DNA of 31,645 nt from positions 1 through 31,645 of the forward strand of contig CAYZZE010000010.1 of NCBI GenBank assembly GCA_964482845.1, read 5' to 3'. The position numbers were made by a program, and so were the translations under genes. Numbering within the stretch: the stretch's first letter is position 1; each line of letters opens with the position of its first letter. The notes under the pieces are model-generated. The model saw only the letters and a list, made by a program, of their open reading frames with translations, was not told the origin of the DNA and did not search any database. This DNA comes from VGPI01 sp964482845 (GTDB taxonomy: Bacteria > Cloacimonadota > Cloacimonadia > Cloacimonadales > Cloacimonadaceae). This document shows positions 1-8,442 of the stretch, one piece after another.

Positions 1-66
1 TGCACCGACTGAAGTCAGTGCAACGACCGGCTGAAGCCGGTGATACACCTTTGTGCAACGGTCTTT
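1..66. repeat. Dispersed repeat with two CTGAAG-core hairpins; inverted copy at the far end
   Basis: Bases 1-22 form a hairpin (TGCAC and GACT arms around GA, one mismatch). Bases 26-41 form a second one, a perfect ACCGGCT-GA-AGCCGGT. The octamer GTGCAACG occurs at 18-25 and again at 53-60. Bases 34-66 match the reverse complement of 31613-31645 at 32 of 33 positions. No gene covers the region. A repeat at both ends of the window suggests the assembly stopped at a multicopy element. Its function is unknown. Confidence 0.65.
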
Positions 67-115
67 TCTATGTCCGTACCCCCTCCTTAAGTGAAGGCCT
101 TAATCAAGTCATTAT

Positions 116-158
116 CCTCTCTTAATCAAGCGTTAACAATTAACGCTTGGTTGAGAGG
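116..158. repeat. Long imperfect hairpin downstream of the phosphoesterase gene
   Basis: The outer arms CCTCTC and GAGAGG (6 bp) and the inner arms CAAGCGTTAA and TTAACGCTTG (10 bp) are separated by a small internal loop, with a 3-base apical loop. It lies about 45 bases past the stop codon of the minus-strand gene ending at 203, so it could end that transcript. No T-run follows on either strand, so it is not a textbook intrinsic terminator. It may be another extragenic palindrome. Confidence 0.5.
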
Positions 159-202
159 GGACTATCACCTGATCAAGGGGGCAAGCAAGGTAGAGGGAAA
201 GT

Positions 203-1981
203 TTATAGTTTTACGGTCTTGGCGGTACGGGCGTGATTTTGTCCCTCGATGCGGATGAGGTAGATGCCGGCGGGGAGGTGGCGATGCCCGTCGTCTTTGC
301 CGTCCCAATGGAAGATCACTTCGCCGGCTGGGCTGAGTCCGTGATGGATACGGCGCACGATCTGTCCGCGGAGGTTGTGAACAGTGACTTTGAGGATGGC
401 TTTGTGGTCGTTGTCGAGGACGATGGTGCTGTGATCCTGGAATGGGTTGGGATAGTGGTTACGGATGGAAAAAGCGGCAGGAACGGCGGCATAATCGTCA
501 ATACTGACGGGATTGGCTTTGATGGATACGAGGACGGTGGAATTGTTGGCGAGGTTGATGCGGACATAGCAGACATTATGTTCGCCGGAGGTTTCTACCT
601 GTTCCAGGATGCCGTTGGTGACGGTGTAGGAGAAGTTACCAGCGGGCATTTTGAAGCGAACCAGCGCATTTTCAAAGGTGAGCGGCTGGTTATTGACCAC
701 GACGGCGCGGATGCTATCGGCGAGTCCTTGATTGGGAGGGAAGAATGTGATATTGATATTGTTGCCGGCGCTGCCGGCATAGATCGTGTTAAAGGGCTGT
801 AATTGTTGACCATTGACGCGGATAATGCGATACGCGCGGTTGCCATCGCAGACACTGCGGGTGGCAAGATTGTAAGGTGTCTGGGTGATGGAACCCTGAT
901 TGCGGTGGATATGACCTGAGAGCGCCATGTGCACTCCCAGATTGGTCAGGGACAATTGGTCGGAAAAATCGTAATGGTAAAACAAGACCTTGGTGTGGTT
1001 GGGGTGGAGGGCAAGGGTGTTATTGAGCCAGATCATCTGGTTAGCGGCGAAACTCTGGTTGCCAAAGATCATATGCCACCAGTTGTCATAATTGATATAT
1101 GATTCCATCCCGATGTAGTGGACGTTATTGTAAGTAAAGCTGAAGTCCTGGCCGTGCTGCGTCCAGGTGAGCGAGGGATTGTAATTCCATTGCCAGCCGA
1201 AGTATTTCCACCAGTTACGACGGGCACTTCCCTGGGGCGGCGGCGTGGCGTTCCAACCGCCGATATCGTGATTTCCGGATACGACATAGATCGGCACCTG
1301 CATCTCATAAAAGATGCGTTTGATCCAAGCATACCAGTATTGACCGGCAAATCCGTCCAATTCACCTTCGTTGATGATGTCGCCGGTGATGAGCACAAAC
1401 TCCGGCCGGATGAGATTTAGGTCATCCATCACCGCACGGAAGTCATTGACCGCCAGTGAATCGGTGTCAAACCCCTGATTAGGCCAGTAGATACGGGTGG
1501 GCATGTGCGTATCGGTAATATGAGCAAAATAGTAGTTTGTCTTGCGAGTGGGGATGACCTGCACGGCATTGCGGCTGAGATCACTGATGCCTCCGGAGGC
1601 GGAAACCATCAGGTCGTAGAGTTCATACACCGGCAAGTGGGGCACAACCGCTTGCAACAGCCACCGATCCGGATTGGTAACATAATGATAAGATAATAGT
1701 TGCAATGGATGTATCCTGTTGCCGTAGATCAATGTCGCCATCCAGTTCGTAGCCGTTGGAGGCGCAATGCAGGTGATGCTGAAGGTCTCGCCGGGGATGA
1801 CGATGGCGGGGATATTGAGCAGGGGCAATTGAATAACGGTCAGGGTATCGCCGGGAGCGTTGTAGGGCGAGGTGCGATAGTCCTGTCCGAAGAGAGTAGT
1901 TGTGACATTGCAACAAAGCAACAGGACAGACAGGACGATCAGTTTTCCGTATCCGGTGAGGTTTGTTTTTATCTTATTCAT
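203..1981 (-). CDS. Secreted calcineurin-like metallophosphoesterase with C-terminal sorting-like domain
   Basis: The 592-residue protein starts with a signal-like N-terminus (hydrophobic about residues 13-31). An Ig-like stretch precedes the phosphoesterase domain, which runs from about residue 150. The domain carries the metal-binding signatures D157-T-H159, GDI, GNHD, an HYDF histidine and GHIH, so a two-metal phosphohydrolase is well supported. The substrate is unknown. The last ~85 residues contain YPNPF, a beta-rich stretch and PAGIYLIRI, as in Por/type IX sorting or FlgD-like domains, which suggests surface display or secretion. The start codon directly abuts the stop of the HtrA-like gene (TAA then ATG), so the two are probably cotranscribed. 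A non-phosphatase role is unlikely because all metal motifs are intact. Confidence 0.9.
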   Translation of the reverse strand: MNKIKTNLTGYGKLIVLSVLLLCCNVTTTLFGQDYRTSPYNAPGDTLTVIQLPLLNIPAIVIPGETFSITCIAPPTATNWMATLIYGNRIHPLQLLSYHYVTNPDRWLLQAVVPHLPVYELYDLMVSASGGISDLSRNAVQVIPTRKTNYYFAHITDTHMPTRIYWPNQGFDTDSLAVNDFRAVMDDLNLIRPEFVLITGDIINEGELDGFAGQYWYAWIKRIFYEMQVPIYVVSGNHDIGGWNATPPPQGSARRNWWKYFGWQWNYNPSLTWTQHGQDFSFTYNNVHYIGMESYINYDNWWHMIFGNQSFAANQMIWLNNTLALHPNHTKVLFYHYDFSDQLSLTNLGVHMALSGHIHRNQGSITQTPYNLATRSVCDGNRAYRIIRVNGQQLQPFNTIYAGSAGNNINITFFPPNQGLADSIRAVVVNNQPLTFENALVRFKMPAGNFSYTVTNGILEQVETSGEHNVCYVRINLANNSTVLVSIKANPVSIDDYAAVPAAFSIRNHYPNPFQDHSTIVLDNDHKAILKVTVHNLRGQIVRRIHHGLSPAGEVIFHWDGKDDGHRHLPAGIYLIRIEGQNHARTAKTVKL

Positions 1982-2818
1982 TTACAACTGGTTGATCAGG
2001 CTTTTGGCGGTATCGACGGGGATGGCGAATCCGATGCCGATATTGCCACCGCTTTCGGAAAAAATGAAGGTGTTGATACCGATCACTTCACCGCGAATAT
2101 TGATCAGCGGCCCGCCTGAATTGCCGGGATTGATGGCGGCGTCCGTCTGGATCATGTTCTTATAGGAACGTCCGTCACGGCGCGGAGAAAAATTGCGGTT
2201 GACCGCAGAGATAACGCCAACGGACACGCTGGGCTTGGAATCATTCATCAAAACACCATAGGGATTGCCAAGAGCGATCGACCACTCGCCAATGATCAGA
2301 TCGCCGACAGAGCCGAGAACCGCCCAGGGAATGTTATTTCCGGAGATCTTGAGGATGGCAATGTCGTTGGGATTATCCATCCTAACTATGACGGCATCAA
2401 ATTCTCTTTTATCCGGCAGGATCACTTTAATCTGGGTGGCGCCCTGGACGACGTGGGCATTGGTGATCAGGAATCCGTCCGGACTGTAGATAACGCCGCT
2501 GCCGATGCTTTGCACCTCGCGCTGGCGGGGGATAAAATCGAAGAAATCAAAGAAGGGGATGCCGAGCGGATCGCTGAAACGAATGATCTCGGTCTTGATG
2601 ACATTGACGCTGACCACCGCAGGCTCCACGGCTCGGACGGCGTCAGTAATGGCGTTTTGACGGGTCAGTTCATCCAATCTTTCGCCAGTCGATCCGTGGC
2701 GGACGGGACTGGCGTCCCTGCTGCCATGCCCTCCCATAGCATTGATCAGGATAATGGTCAATCCGGCATTAAGTAGCAGGATGACGAGAACAAACAGAAG
2801 CCAATTGGGGCGGGACAT
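1982..2818 (-). CDS. Membrane-anchored HtrA/DegP-like serine protease without PDZ domain
   Basis: This 278-residue trypsin-like (S1C) protease has an uncleaved-looking N-terminal membrane segment (about residues 6-27), so the catalytic domain should face the periplasm. The triad is visible: H122 in TNAHVVQG, D152 in NPNDIAIL and S234 in NPGNSGGPL. The chain stops about 40 residues after the catalytic serine, right after the protease fold. The PDZ domain typical of DegP/DegS is therefore absent. Known HtrA proteases degrade misfolded envelope proteins; PDZ-less members lack the usual peptide-sensing module. It lies between the DUF116 gene (7-base gap) and the phosphoesterase gene (no gap). The gene is complete, with an in-frame natural stop. 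Confidence 0.9.
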   Translation of the reverse strand: MSRPNWLLFVLVILLLNAGLTIILINAMGGHGSRDASPVRHGSTGERLDELTRQNAITDAVRAVEPAVVSVNVIKTEIIRFSDPLGIPFFDFFDFIPRQREVQSIGSGVIYSPDGFLITNAHVVQGATQIKVILPDKREFDAVIVRMDNPNDIAILKISGNNIPWAVLGSVGDLIIGEWSIALGNPYGVLMNDSKPSVSVGVISAVNRNFSPRRDGRSYKNMIQTDAAINPGNSGGPLINIRGEVIGINTFIFSESGGNIGIGFAIPVDTAKSLINQL

Positions 2819-2825
2819 AACTACC

Positions 2826-3587
2826 TCATCTTATGGACGAATTGAACTTGCCGAGGGCAAAATTGACGACGGAGAGATTGACGCGGGTATCGTGGCACGG
2901 ACCCTGCGGGCGTTCATTGAGGATGCCGAAAACCGGAAAACGCCAACATTCACGGACGCCATCGGTCAGGTCGCGGTGACAGGCGACGGCGATCACAATA
3001 TCGGGATGGTATTCGCTGAGGATCTTGCGCGCCAATGAGCCGCCAGTGGCGATGGCGGACTTGATCCGGTGATCGATCACCATCTTTTTGAGTTCTGTAA
3101 TGTCACACTGACCACAATCCTCACACTCGGTCACCTCCCCGGTGATGCGGATCTTACAGGCGGAATTTTGCAGGCAATGTGGGAGCAGGATCAGGATATC
3201 CTTGCTGTCCACGCTGCCATAATTGCTGAGAACGATCTCGTTATTGAAGTGGAGGAATGATTCCTGCAATTTCTGCTTGCTCTGGAAACTAATCATACCC
3301 AGGAACCTGGCAAAGAAGTAATAGACATTTAATAGCAACCACCTGGAACAATTGACAAAGAAGCGAGGTTTTAATTTCTGATTCGCCGAGAGCAAAACCA
3401 TCAGCCAGGAACTGATCAGGATGACCAGCACTATAAAAACGGCCACATAGACGAACGTCTCCCAAGCGCTCAGTCCCAGACGGTAATAACTTACCAGCGC
3501 CGAGATAAAAAACAAAGCCAGCATGAGAATCAGCGTCATGCTTACCAGAAGCGGAAATTTGATGATGGCAAAGTATTGTTCTTTCAT
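2826..3587 (-). CDS. DUF116 family membrane protein with conserved cysteines
   Basis: The 253-residue protein has two N-terminal membrane segments (about 10-34 and 44-66) and a cytosolic cysteine-rich domain. Cysteines are at 138, 144, 155, 158, 161, 203, 214 and 231. The pattern LPHCLQ, C-x2-C-x2-C and VACHRDL matches my recollection of the DUF116 family. The cysteine spacing suggests a metal or Fe-S site, but no biochemical role is established to my knowledge. Its ATG overlaps the fmt stop codon in an ATGA arrangement, implying translational coupling. DUF116 genes are often found beside fmt and def in other bacteria, which hints at a link to formyl-Met handling or one-carbon chemistry. That link is inference only. 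Confidence 0.85.
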   Translation of the reverse strand: MKEQYFAIIKFPLLVSMTLILMLALFFISALVSYYRLGLSAWETFVYVAVFIVLVILISSWLMVLLSANQKLKPRFFVNCSRWLLLNVYYFFARFLGMISFQSKQKLQESFLHFNNEIVLSNYGSVDSKDILILLPHCLQNSACKIRITGEVTECEDCGQCDITELKKMVIDHRIKSAIATGGSLARKILSEYHPDIVIAVACHRDLTDGVRECWRFPVFGILNERPQGPCHDTRVNLSVVNFALGKFNSSIR

Positions 3588-4561
3588 GGTTCACGTCCTT
3601 TGCGTGATAAATCACCCGCCCCAACCAATAGTTCTCCCAAAATGAGGCGTGCTCCCAAATGAAAAGCCCAAGCAGTCATAATTGCTTTACCGGCGGGCTG
3701 AACACTGGTGATCAAAATCTGGCGGTCGGCGCAATTGACGCTCCAACCAGTGTTTTTGACGATATTTTGGATGCTGCCGGGGATGTTTTGAGCAGGGTCG
3801 GCAAGCACTTCGCTACGCAATATCTTGAGCAATTTACAGCGAAACAATTGCCTCGCGCCGGGCTCACAAGAAAAGGCGCGGATCTGGTCTGCAACCTGAA
3901 CTGCCGGCAGATTCCAGTCGATCGTCAGGTCGCTTTTGACTATCTTTCGTGAGTAGGTGGCATCCCTGTCGTTCTGGGGGATGGGCTTTTCATTCCCAAG
4001 ATCGGCAGATCGAACGAATTTGAGCAGCATTTCCGCACCGGCATCGGCCAGGCGGTCATGTAGCGTGGTATAATTATCATCAGGATAGATGGTGAAAGAT
4101 TGCTGCCTGTAAATGGCGCCGGCATCGAGAAGAGCATTTAGTTTGAAGATGGTGATGCCGGTCTCGGTCAGACCATTCAGCAGGGCGGTCTGAATCGGCG
4201 TCGCTCCACGTAATGCCGGCAGAAGCGAAGGATGCAGGTTGATCGCGCCATAACGTGCTGCCCGGCGTAAGCGGTGACCGATCATCCCGCCGTAGGATAC
4301 TATGACCAATAGATCTGGATCAAGTTTTTGGATCGGGACGACGATCTCGGGGTCATTGATATTTTCCGGATAGATGAAAGGAATTTTATTGTCTTGGGCA
4401 AATTTGCCGACGGGCGTACACTCCGGTCTCAGTTTACGCCCCTGGGAACGTGGTGGTTGGGTGATCACCAATATCGGTGCATGGTCCTGTGATTCAAAAA
4501 GCAATTGCAGGGAAGGCAGGGCAAAATCAGAGGAACCGACAAAGACCAGGCGTTCAATCAT
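3584..4561 (-). CDS. fmt: Methionyl-tRNA formyltransferase
   Basis: The enzyme transfers a formyl group from 10-formyl-tetrahydrofolate to initiator Met-tRNA. From the chosen ATG at 4561 it is 325 residues, normal for the family. The N-terminal Rossmann part begins with LVFVGSSDFA. Catalytic N108, H110 and D146 are present, and SLLPALRGATPIQ matches the family's tRNA-contact and active-site loop. A C-terminal OB-like domain follows. An upstream in-frame start would add 19 residues lying inside def and not resembling Fmt, so it was rejected. The start overlaps the end of def by eight bases, and the stop overlaps the DUF116 start. The def-fmt pair is a classic arrangement because the two enzymes add and remove the same formyl group. 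Confidence 0.97.
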   Translation of the reverse strand: MIERLVFVGSSDFALPSLQLLFESQDHAPILVITQPPRSQGRKLRPECTPVGKFAQDNKIPFIYPENINDPEIVVPIQKLDPDLLVIVSYGGMIGHRLRRAARYGAINLHPSLLPALRGATPIQTALLNGLTETGITIFKLNALLDAGAIYRQQSFTIYPDDNYTTLHDRLADAGAEMLLKFVRSADLGNEKPIPQNDRDATYSRKIVKSDLTIDWNLPAVQVADQIRAFSCEPGARQLFRCKLLKILRSEVLADPAQNIPGSIQNIVKNTGWSVNCADRQILITSVQPAGKAIMTAWAFHLGARLILGELLVGAGDLSRKGREP

Positions 4562-5144
4562 CTTCGCGCTCTTCTTCCAGATCAAAGTTATAGATGTCGT
4601 AAAGGATGTTCTCGCCATTGACCGCCTTGCTTTCCAGTTCCTTGAGCCGGAAACGGAGGGTCAATCGGGAAAGCATCCTTACCCGGTCGGTAAACAGGAT
4701 GCCATCGAGATGATCATATTCATGCTGGATAACCACCGCTTCCCAGCCCTCAGCGCTGTCTTCGATCCGGTTTCCATCGATATCAGTGTATGAATAGCGG
4801 ATAAATGAGGGGCGGATCACTTTGGCATGGATGCCCGGTAAACTCAGGCAACCCTCCTCGTTCTCGGTCTCTCCGCTTGTCTCGTGGATCTCCGGATTGA
4901 TCATGATGCGGGGATTGAGCTCCCCCCCTTCCTTTGCCCAATCAGTGTCAATAACGAGGATACGCCAGGACTTTCCGGCTTGCGGTGCTGCCATGCCTAT
5001 GCCGTCGCGCTCATACATCGTGTGAGTAAGATCATCGATAAAATTCCTTATTTCGGGTGTGATCTCGCTGATCTTTTCTGCTTTGAGACGCAAGATTTCA
5101 TCGCCGTAGATACGCACCGGCAATAGTTCTGGATTACGGGTCAC
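4554..5144 (-). CDS. def: Peptide deformylase
   Basis: The enzyme removes the N-formyl group from nascent proteins and uses a catalytic metal, usually iron. All three signatures are present in the 196-residue protein: G48-x-G-x-A-A-x-Q55 (GIGMAAPQ), E97-G-C-L-S101 with metal ligand C99, and H141-E-x-x-H145 (HEYDH) with two histidine ligands and the general base. The C-terminal tail after residue 150 is somewhat long and charged (ending EEEREDD). It lies 15 bases downstream of yajC and overlaps fmt by eight bases, so cotranscription is likely. No key residue is missing. Confidence 0.97.
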   Translation of the reverse strand: MTRNPELLPVRIYGDEILRLKAEKISEITPEIRNFIDDLTHTMYERDGIGMAAPQAGKSWRILVIDTDWAKEGGELNPRIMINPEIHETSGETENEEGCLSLPGIHAKVIRPSFIRYSYTDIDGNRIEDSAEGWEAVVIQHEYDHLDGILFTDRVRMLSRLTLRFRLKELESKAVNGENILYDIYNFDLEEEREDD

Positions 5145-5159
5145 ATCATACTCCGTATG

Positions 5160-5591
5160 TCAATTCCCATCGGTCTGCTTGATTAGACCGGCAATGGCAC
5201 TGCGTTGAAATTCCACGCGGATCTTGTTTTTGTCGTCTATTTCAATGACCACGATATTCTTGTCCGGCTTGAAAGATACGATCCTGCCTATGATTCCGCT
5301 GACAGTGATGACCTTGTCATTTTCCTGCAAAGCATCGAGCATCTTTTGCGTTTCTTTGTGTTTCTTTTGTTGCGGACGGATCATCAAAAAATACATGACC
5401 GCAAAGATGGCGACAAAAAAGAGGATATTGGCTCCACCAAAACCGGCTGGAGCGGATTGTTGAGGTTTTGCTCCTTCCTGTTCCGGTGAGCCGTTGACCT
5501 CGATCGTTTCCTGTGTTTGGACGGCGGTGCCCACCTCTGATGTTTCGGTGTCACCTACCGCTGTGCTTGCTTCCAAAAGAATGTATCTCAT
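5160..5591 (-). CDS. yajC: Preprotein translocase subunit YajC
   Basis: YajC is a small inner-membrane partner of SecDF-SecYEG in protein export. The 143-residue protein has one membrane segment (about 54-70) followed by the hallmark MIRPQQKK and a cytosolic domain (about 75-140) with the conserved VxTxxGIxGxI pattern. The first ~50 residues are an acidic, Q/E/T-rich extension that most YajC proteins lack. A strong ribosome site (AAGGAG) lies 7 bases before the ATG, supporting this start and so the extension. The next gene downstream is def. secD and secF, frequent partners, are not in the window. Confidence 0.95.
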   Translation of the reverse strand: MRYILLEASTAVGDTETSEVGTAVQTQETIEVNGSPEQEGAKPQQSAPAGFGGANILFFVAIFAVMYFLMIRPQQKKHKETQKMLDALQENDKVITVSGIIGRIVSFKPDKNIVVIEIDDKNKIRVEFQRSAIAGLIKQTDGN

Positions 5592-5737
5592 GGCATCTCC
5601 TTTTTATTTGTCAGGCATTGCCTGCAAAATTGTGGCGCTTCGGTTGAACGCCTTGTTTTGTTTAACATACTGATTCCGGTCTATCTTGCACGGGGTGGCA
5701 AACTCTGATTTGCCGCGTGGACATCATTACGCTGGGA

Positions 5738-6229
5738 TCACACAGAGCATCCTGTCCCAAAGAAACCGGGATAGATCCTTATCAAGATCTGCAACAAGAA
5801 ATTGGTTCCGATTCCGGCTAACAGATCATCCGCCATCACCCCCCATCCGCCTGGCAGGTTTTGTGAGCGGTTGACGGGAAAGGGCTTACCGATATCAAAT
5901 ACGCGAAATAAGACAAAACTGTAGATCACCGTCCAGAGCGTGCGCGGCAATAGCATTACCGTCATGAAATAGCCGGTGAATTCATCAATGACGATCACTG
6001 GCGCATCGTGACCATAACTCTTTTCCGCCTGGGAGGATACAAACACGCCGATCAGTGACAGCATCAGCAGTGCCAATCCGGTATAAGGCAACCAGTCAAG
6101 ATCGTAAAACAACGCTTCCGGAAGAATGATATAAACCGCCACTGCAACAATCGTTCCAAAGGTGCCGGGCATCAAAGGGATATGTCCGACGCCAAAGAGC
6201 GTGGCAACGTAATTGCAGACATGGCGCAT
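5738..6229 (-). CDS. pgpA: Phosphatidylglycerophosphatase A
   Basis: PgpA dephosphorylates phosphatidylglycerol phosphate to phosphatidylglycerol in the inner membrane. The 163-residue protein has the family motifs: an N-terminal GxGxxPxxPGTxG-type segment (14-26), I81-D-E83 with acidic metal-ligand residues, FRVFDIGKP (108-116) and GGWGVMADD (127-135). Several membrane-spanning stretches lie between them. The start is 8 bases after the surA stop codon, so it belongs to the same transcript. The 146-base gap to yajC contains no obvious gene or terminator. Confidence 0.93.
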   Translation of the reverse strand: MRHVCNYVATLFGVGHIPLMPGTFGTIVAVAVYIILPEALFYDLDWLPYTGLALLMLSLIGVFVSSQAEKSYGHDAPVIVIDEFTGYFMTVMLLPRTLWTVIYSFVLFRVFDIGKPFPVNRSQNLPGGWGVMADDLLAGIGTNFLLQILIRIYPGFFGTGCSV

Positions 6230-6237
6230 GGTATTCT

Positions 6238-7518
6238 TTAGAGCATGATCTGGACGTGATAATCACGCTTGAGTTGCTCGATCATCTCGTCATATGCTTG
6301 CATTTGTTTTTGTCTGGTCAGGAAGTTGCGCAGATAATCACGTAATTCCTCATAAGTATAAATCCGCTCAGGAATCTCCCTGATCTTGGTGAACAGATAC
6401 AAGACAGCGTCAGCCGTCAGGACTTGAGTGATCCCCCCAACCGGAGTGGCTTGCAGGATGGAAGCAAAGATCTCGGGGAATTCATCAGCGGCATATTCAC
6501 CGATGATGCCACCCTTGCCTGCTGTTTCATCATCCTGTGACCATTGTTTTGCCAGATCGGAAAAGGGCACTCCCTTGAGAAAATCATGTCTGATACGTTC
6601 CATTTGCTCGAATTCGCGGGCGCTGTCCGCTTGAGTGGCTTGCACGATCTTCAGGATGTGCCGCGCCCTGATTTCGTCACCTCGTTTTTCTTCCAGCTTG
6701 ATGATGTGAAAGCCATACTCCGTGCGCACGATGTTGCTGATCTCGCCCACGTTGAGTTTAAAGGCGGCATCTTCAAATGGTTTGACCATCTGTCCCTTAC
6801 GAAAGAAACCAAGGTCACCGCCCTGGCGGGAACTGGGACAATCGCTGACTTCCACTGCCATTGTGGCAAAATCCTCACCATTATTCAATCGGGTCAAAGC
6901 TTGGCGGATGGTCTTATACTGATCTGATTCGCTGCTATCGCCGATCCCGATCTCCCGCATGATCATTCCGATCTCCCATGAGACCGGCTTGATCGCCAGA
7001 GTATCTTTGTGTGCGGCATAAAACTCGCTCATCTCGGTCTCGCTAACAAAGACCTTGCTGGCAATATGTTTGGTAAAGAGTTGTTCGCTCAGCGCCTGTT
7101 CGGTCAGGATCTCAGTATAATAACTAAGCAGATCGCTATGGGTAAGGCGCATCTTGGCCAATTCGCGGTTAAATTCCTCATTGCTGCCAAATTGCGCTCT
7201 GATCTGATGGATATACCGCTCTGCCGCTGTCTTTATCCTTGCTTGGTCAACTGTGATATTGATCTCTTTGGCTTTCTGGATGATCAGCCGTTGCTCGATC
7301 ATTTGTTCCAGAATGATATAGGCATTCATATCCGGAGTTAGCGTACCCGTGCTACGCATTTGCATCATTTGTTTCTGGATATCGCTGAGCAGGATGATAT
7401 CATTGCCAATGCGCGCGACGATTTTGTCCAAGACCTCCGTCCGCGGACTGTGATTTTCGGCATTCAGGATCAATACCAGCATCAGTATTGTCATTATGGT
7501 TGTCATTAACTTTTTCAT
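6238..7518 (-). CDS. surA: SurA-type periplasmic peptidylprolyl isomerase / chaperone
   Basis: The 426-residue protein has a signal peptide (about 1-20) and a helical SurA N-terminal domain (about 27-170). Two parvulin rotamase domains follow, at roughly 176-277 and 283-385. Each shows the parvulin pattern; for example QGGDLGFFRKGQM and EYGFHIIKLEEKR belong to the first. In known bacteria SurA escorts outer-membrane proteins through the periplasm, so this gene supports a two-membrane cell. A GAAGG ribosome site precedes the ATG by about 8 bases. A second, shorter SurA-like lipoprotein is encoded immediately upstream. The symbol is by similarity; orthology with E. coli SurA is likely but not certain. 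Confidence 0.9.
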   Translation of the reverse strand: MKKLMTTIMTILMLVLILNAENHSPRTEVLDKIVARIGNDIILLSDIQKQMMQMRSTGTLTPDMNAYIILEQMIEQRLIIQKAKEINITVDQARIKTAAERYIHQIRAQFGSNEEFNRELAKMRLTHSDLLSYYTEILTEQALSEQLFTKHIASKVFVSETEMSEFYAAHKDTLAIKPVSWEIGMIMREIGIGDSSESDQYKTIRQALTRLNNGEDFATMAVEVSDCPSSRQGGDLGFFRKGQMVKPFEDAAFKLNVGEISNIVRTEYGFHIIKLEEKRGDEIRARHILKIVQATQADSAREFEQMERIRHDFLKGVPFSDLAKQWSQDDETAGKGGIIGEYAADEFPEIFASILQATPVGGITQVLTADAVLYLFTKIREIPERIYTYEELRDYLRNFLTRQKQMQAYDEMIEQLKRDYHVQIML

Positions 7519-7582
7519 CGGGATGACCTTCTTTTTCCTTTTACAAGTTTCAATACGGAGGATCGGAATCCTTCGCTACTTC

Positions 7583-8410
7583 TCAATAGTAGTAGATTTT
7601 ATTTCTGCTTTTAAGATCACGGATGCTATTTTCATAGATCTGGTTGCGCCGTTCTTGTTGGATGCGGCGTCTGATCTCGTCTTTGATATCGTCAAATACG
7701 GCTTCATCTCTGGAGTCGCGTTCTTCCGTCCAGCGGATAAGAAACCAGCCACGGTCCTTTTGGACGGCGCCCACTTGATTGCGCTGGATGCGATTTGCTT
7801 CTTGCCAAAACAAACTATCGGCTCCGTTATGCGTGACAAAATCCATATAACCTCCGGTATCACTGAGATTTTCCTGCGAATAGATATCCACTGCCTGAGA
7901 GAAATTCAAGCCGGATTGGATCTCCCGTCGAACGTGATCCATGGTGCCATAATTACTCAAAAAGATCCTTTGGATCCGGTATTCCTTTAGTGGTTGGCGG
8001 AATTCTCCCTGGTGCAGGCGGTAAAAATTGAACATATCTTCTTCGGATACCGCAACATTGCTGACTTTGGCAGCGATCAGGGCATTTGCCTTTACCTTTT
8101 TCCGCGCCAAATCAATCCTGTGAGCGACGCCGGAATCGACCATATCCAGATTGTCCGCCTCTTGGGACAAAAGCGTCAAAATCACCCAGTTTTCGATATA
8201 TTGTCGCCGCTTTTCAGGACTCAGATCATTCCATTCTTCTTCACCAAACTGCGCTTTCACCTCTTCCAGATACAGGGCTTCATTATTGACCTGCGCGATG
8301 ACAGTCCCCTTTGTCTTTCTTCCCGGACATGCCGTCAGCAGCATCATCGCCAGGACAGCGATCAGGAGCAGAACGTCATTTCTGCTGGTCATTGTCCTAA
8401 GGAATCTCAT
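7583..8410 (-). CDS. SurA/PrsA-like peptidylprolyl isomerase lipoprotein
   Basis: The protein has a lipoprotein signal peptide ending in the lipobox LLTAC, so it is probably lipid-anchored after export. A SurA-N-like helical region (about 35-135) and one parvulin-like domain (about 140-245) follow. It ends with a charged helix and the tail KIYYY. The rotamase domain is divergent, with recognisable DTGGYMDF and KDRGWFLIRW segments. A TTG at 8446 that overlaps the preceding stop would add 12 residues before the signal peptide. The ATG at 8410 gives a cleaner signal sequence and is preferred, though the TTGA overlap leaves the longer form possible. With surA downstream and a lipoprotein upstream, it looks like part of an envelope-biogenesis operon. 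Confidence 0.85.
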   Translation of the reverse strand: MRFLRTMTSRNDVLLLIAVLAMMLLTACPGRKTKGTVIAQVNNEALYLEEVKAQFGEEEWNDLSPEKRRQYIENWVILTLLSQEADNLDMVDSGVAHRIDLARKKVKANALIAAKVSNVAVSEEDMFNFYRLHQGEFRQPLKEYRIQRIFLSNYGTMDHVRREIQSGLNFSQAVDIYSQENLSDTGGYMDFVTHNGADSLFWQEANRIQRNQVGAVQKDRGWFLIRWTEERDSRDEAVFDDIKDEIRRRIQQERRNQIYENSIRDLKSRNKIYYY

Positions 8411-8442
8411 TTTCCCGATGCCCCGATTCTCCCTGACAGTTC

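Noticed and set aside
116..158. Intrinsic terminator for the phosphoesterase gene
   Set aside because: The hairpin is strong but no T-run follows on either strand, so it is listed as a repeat only.
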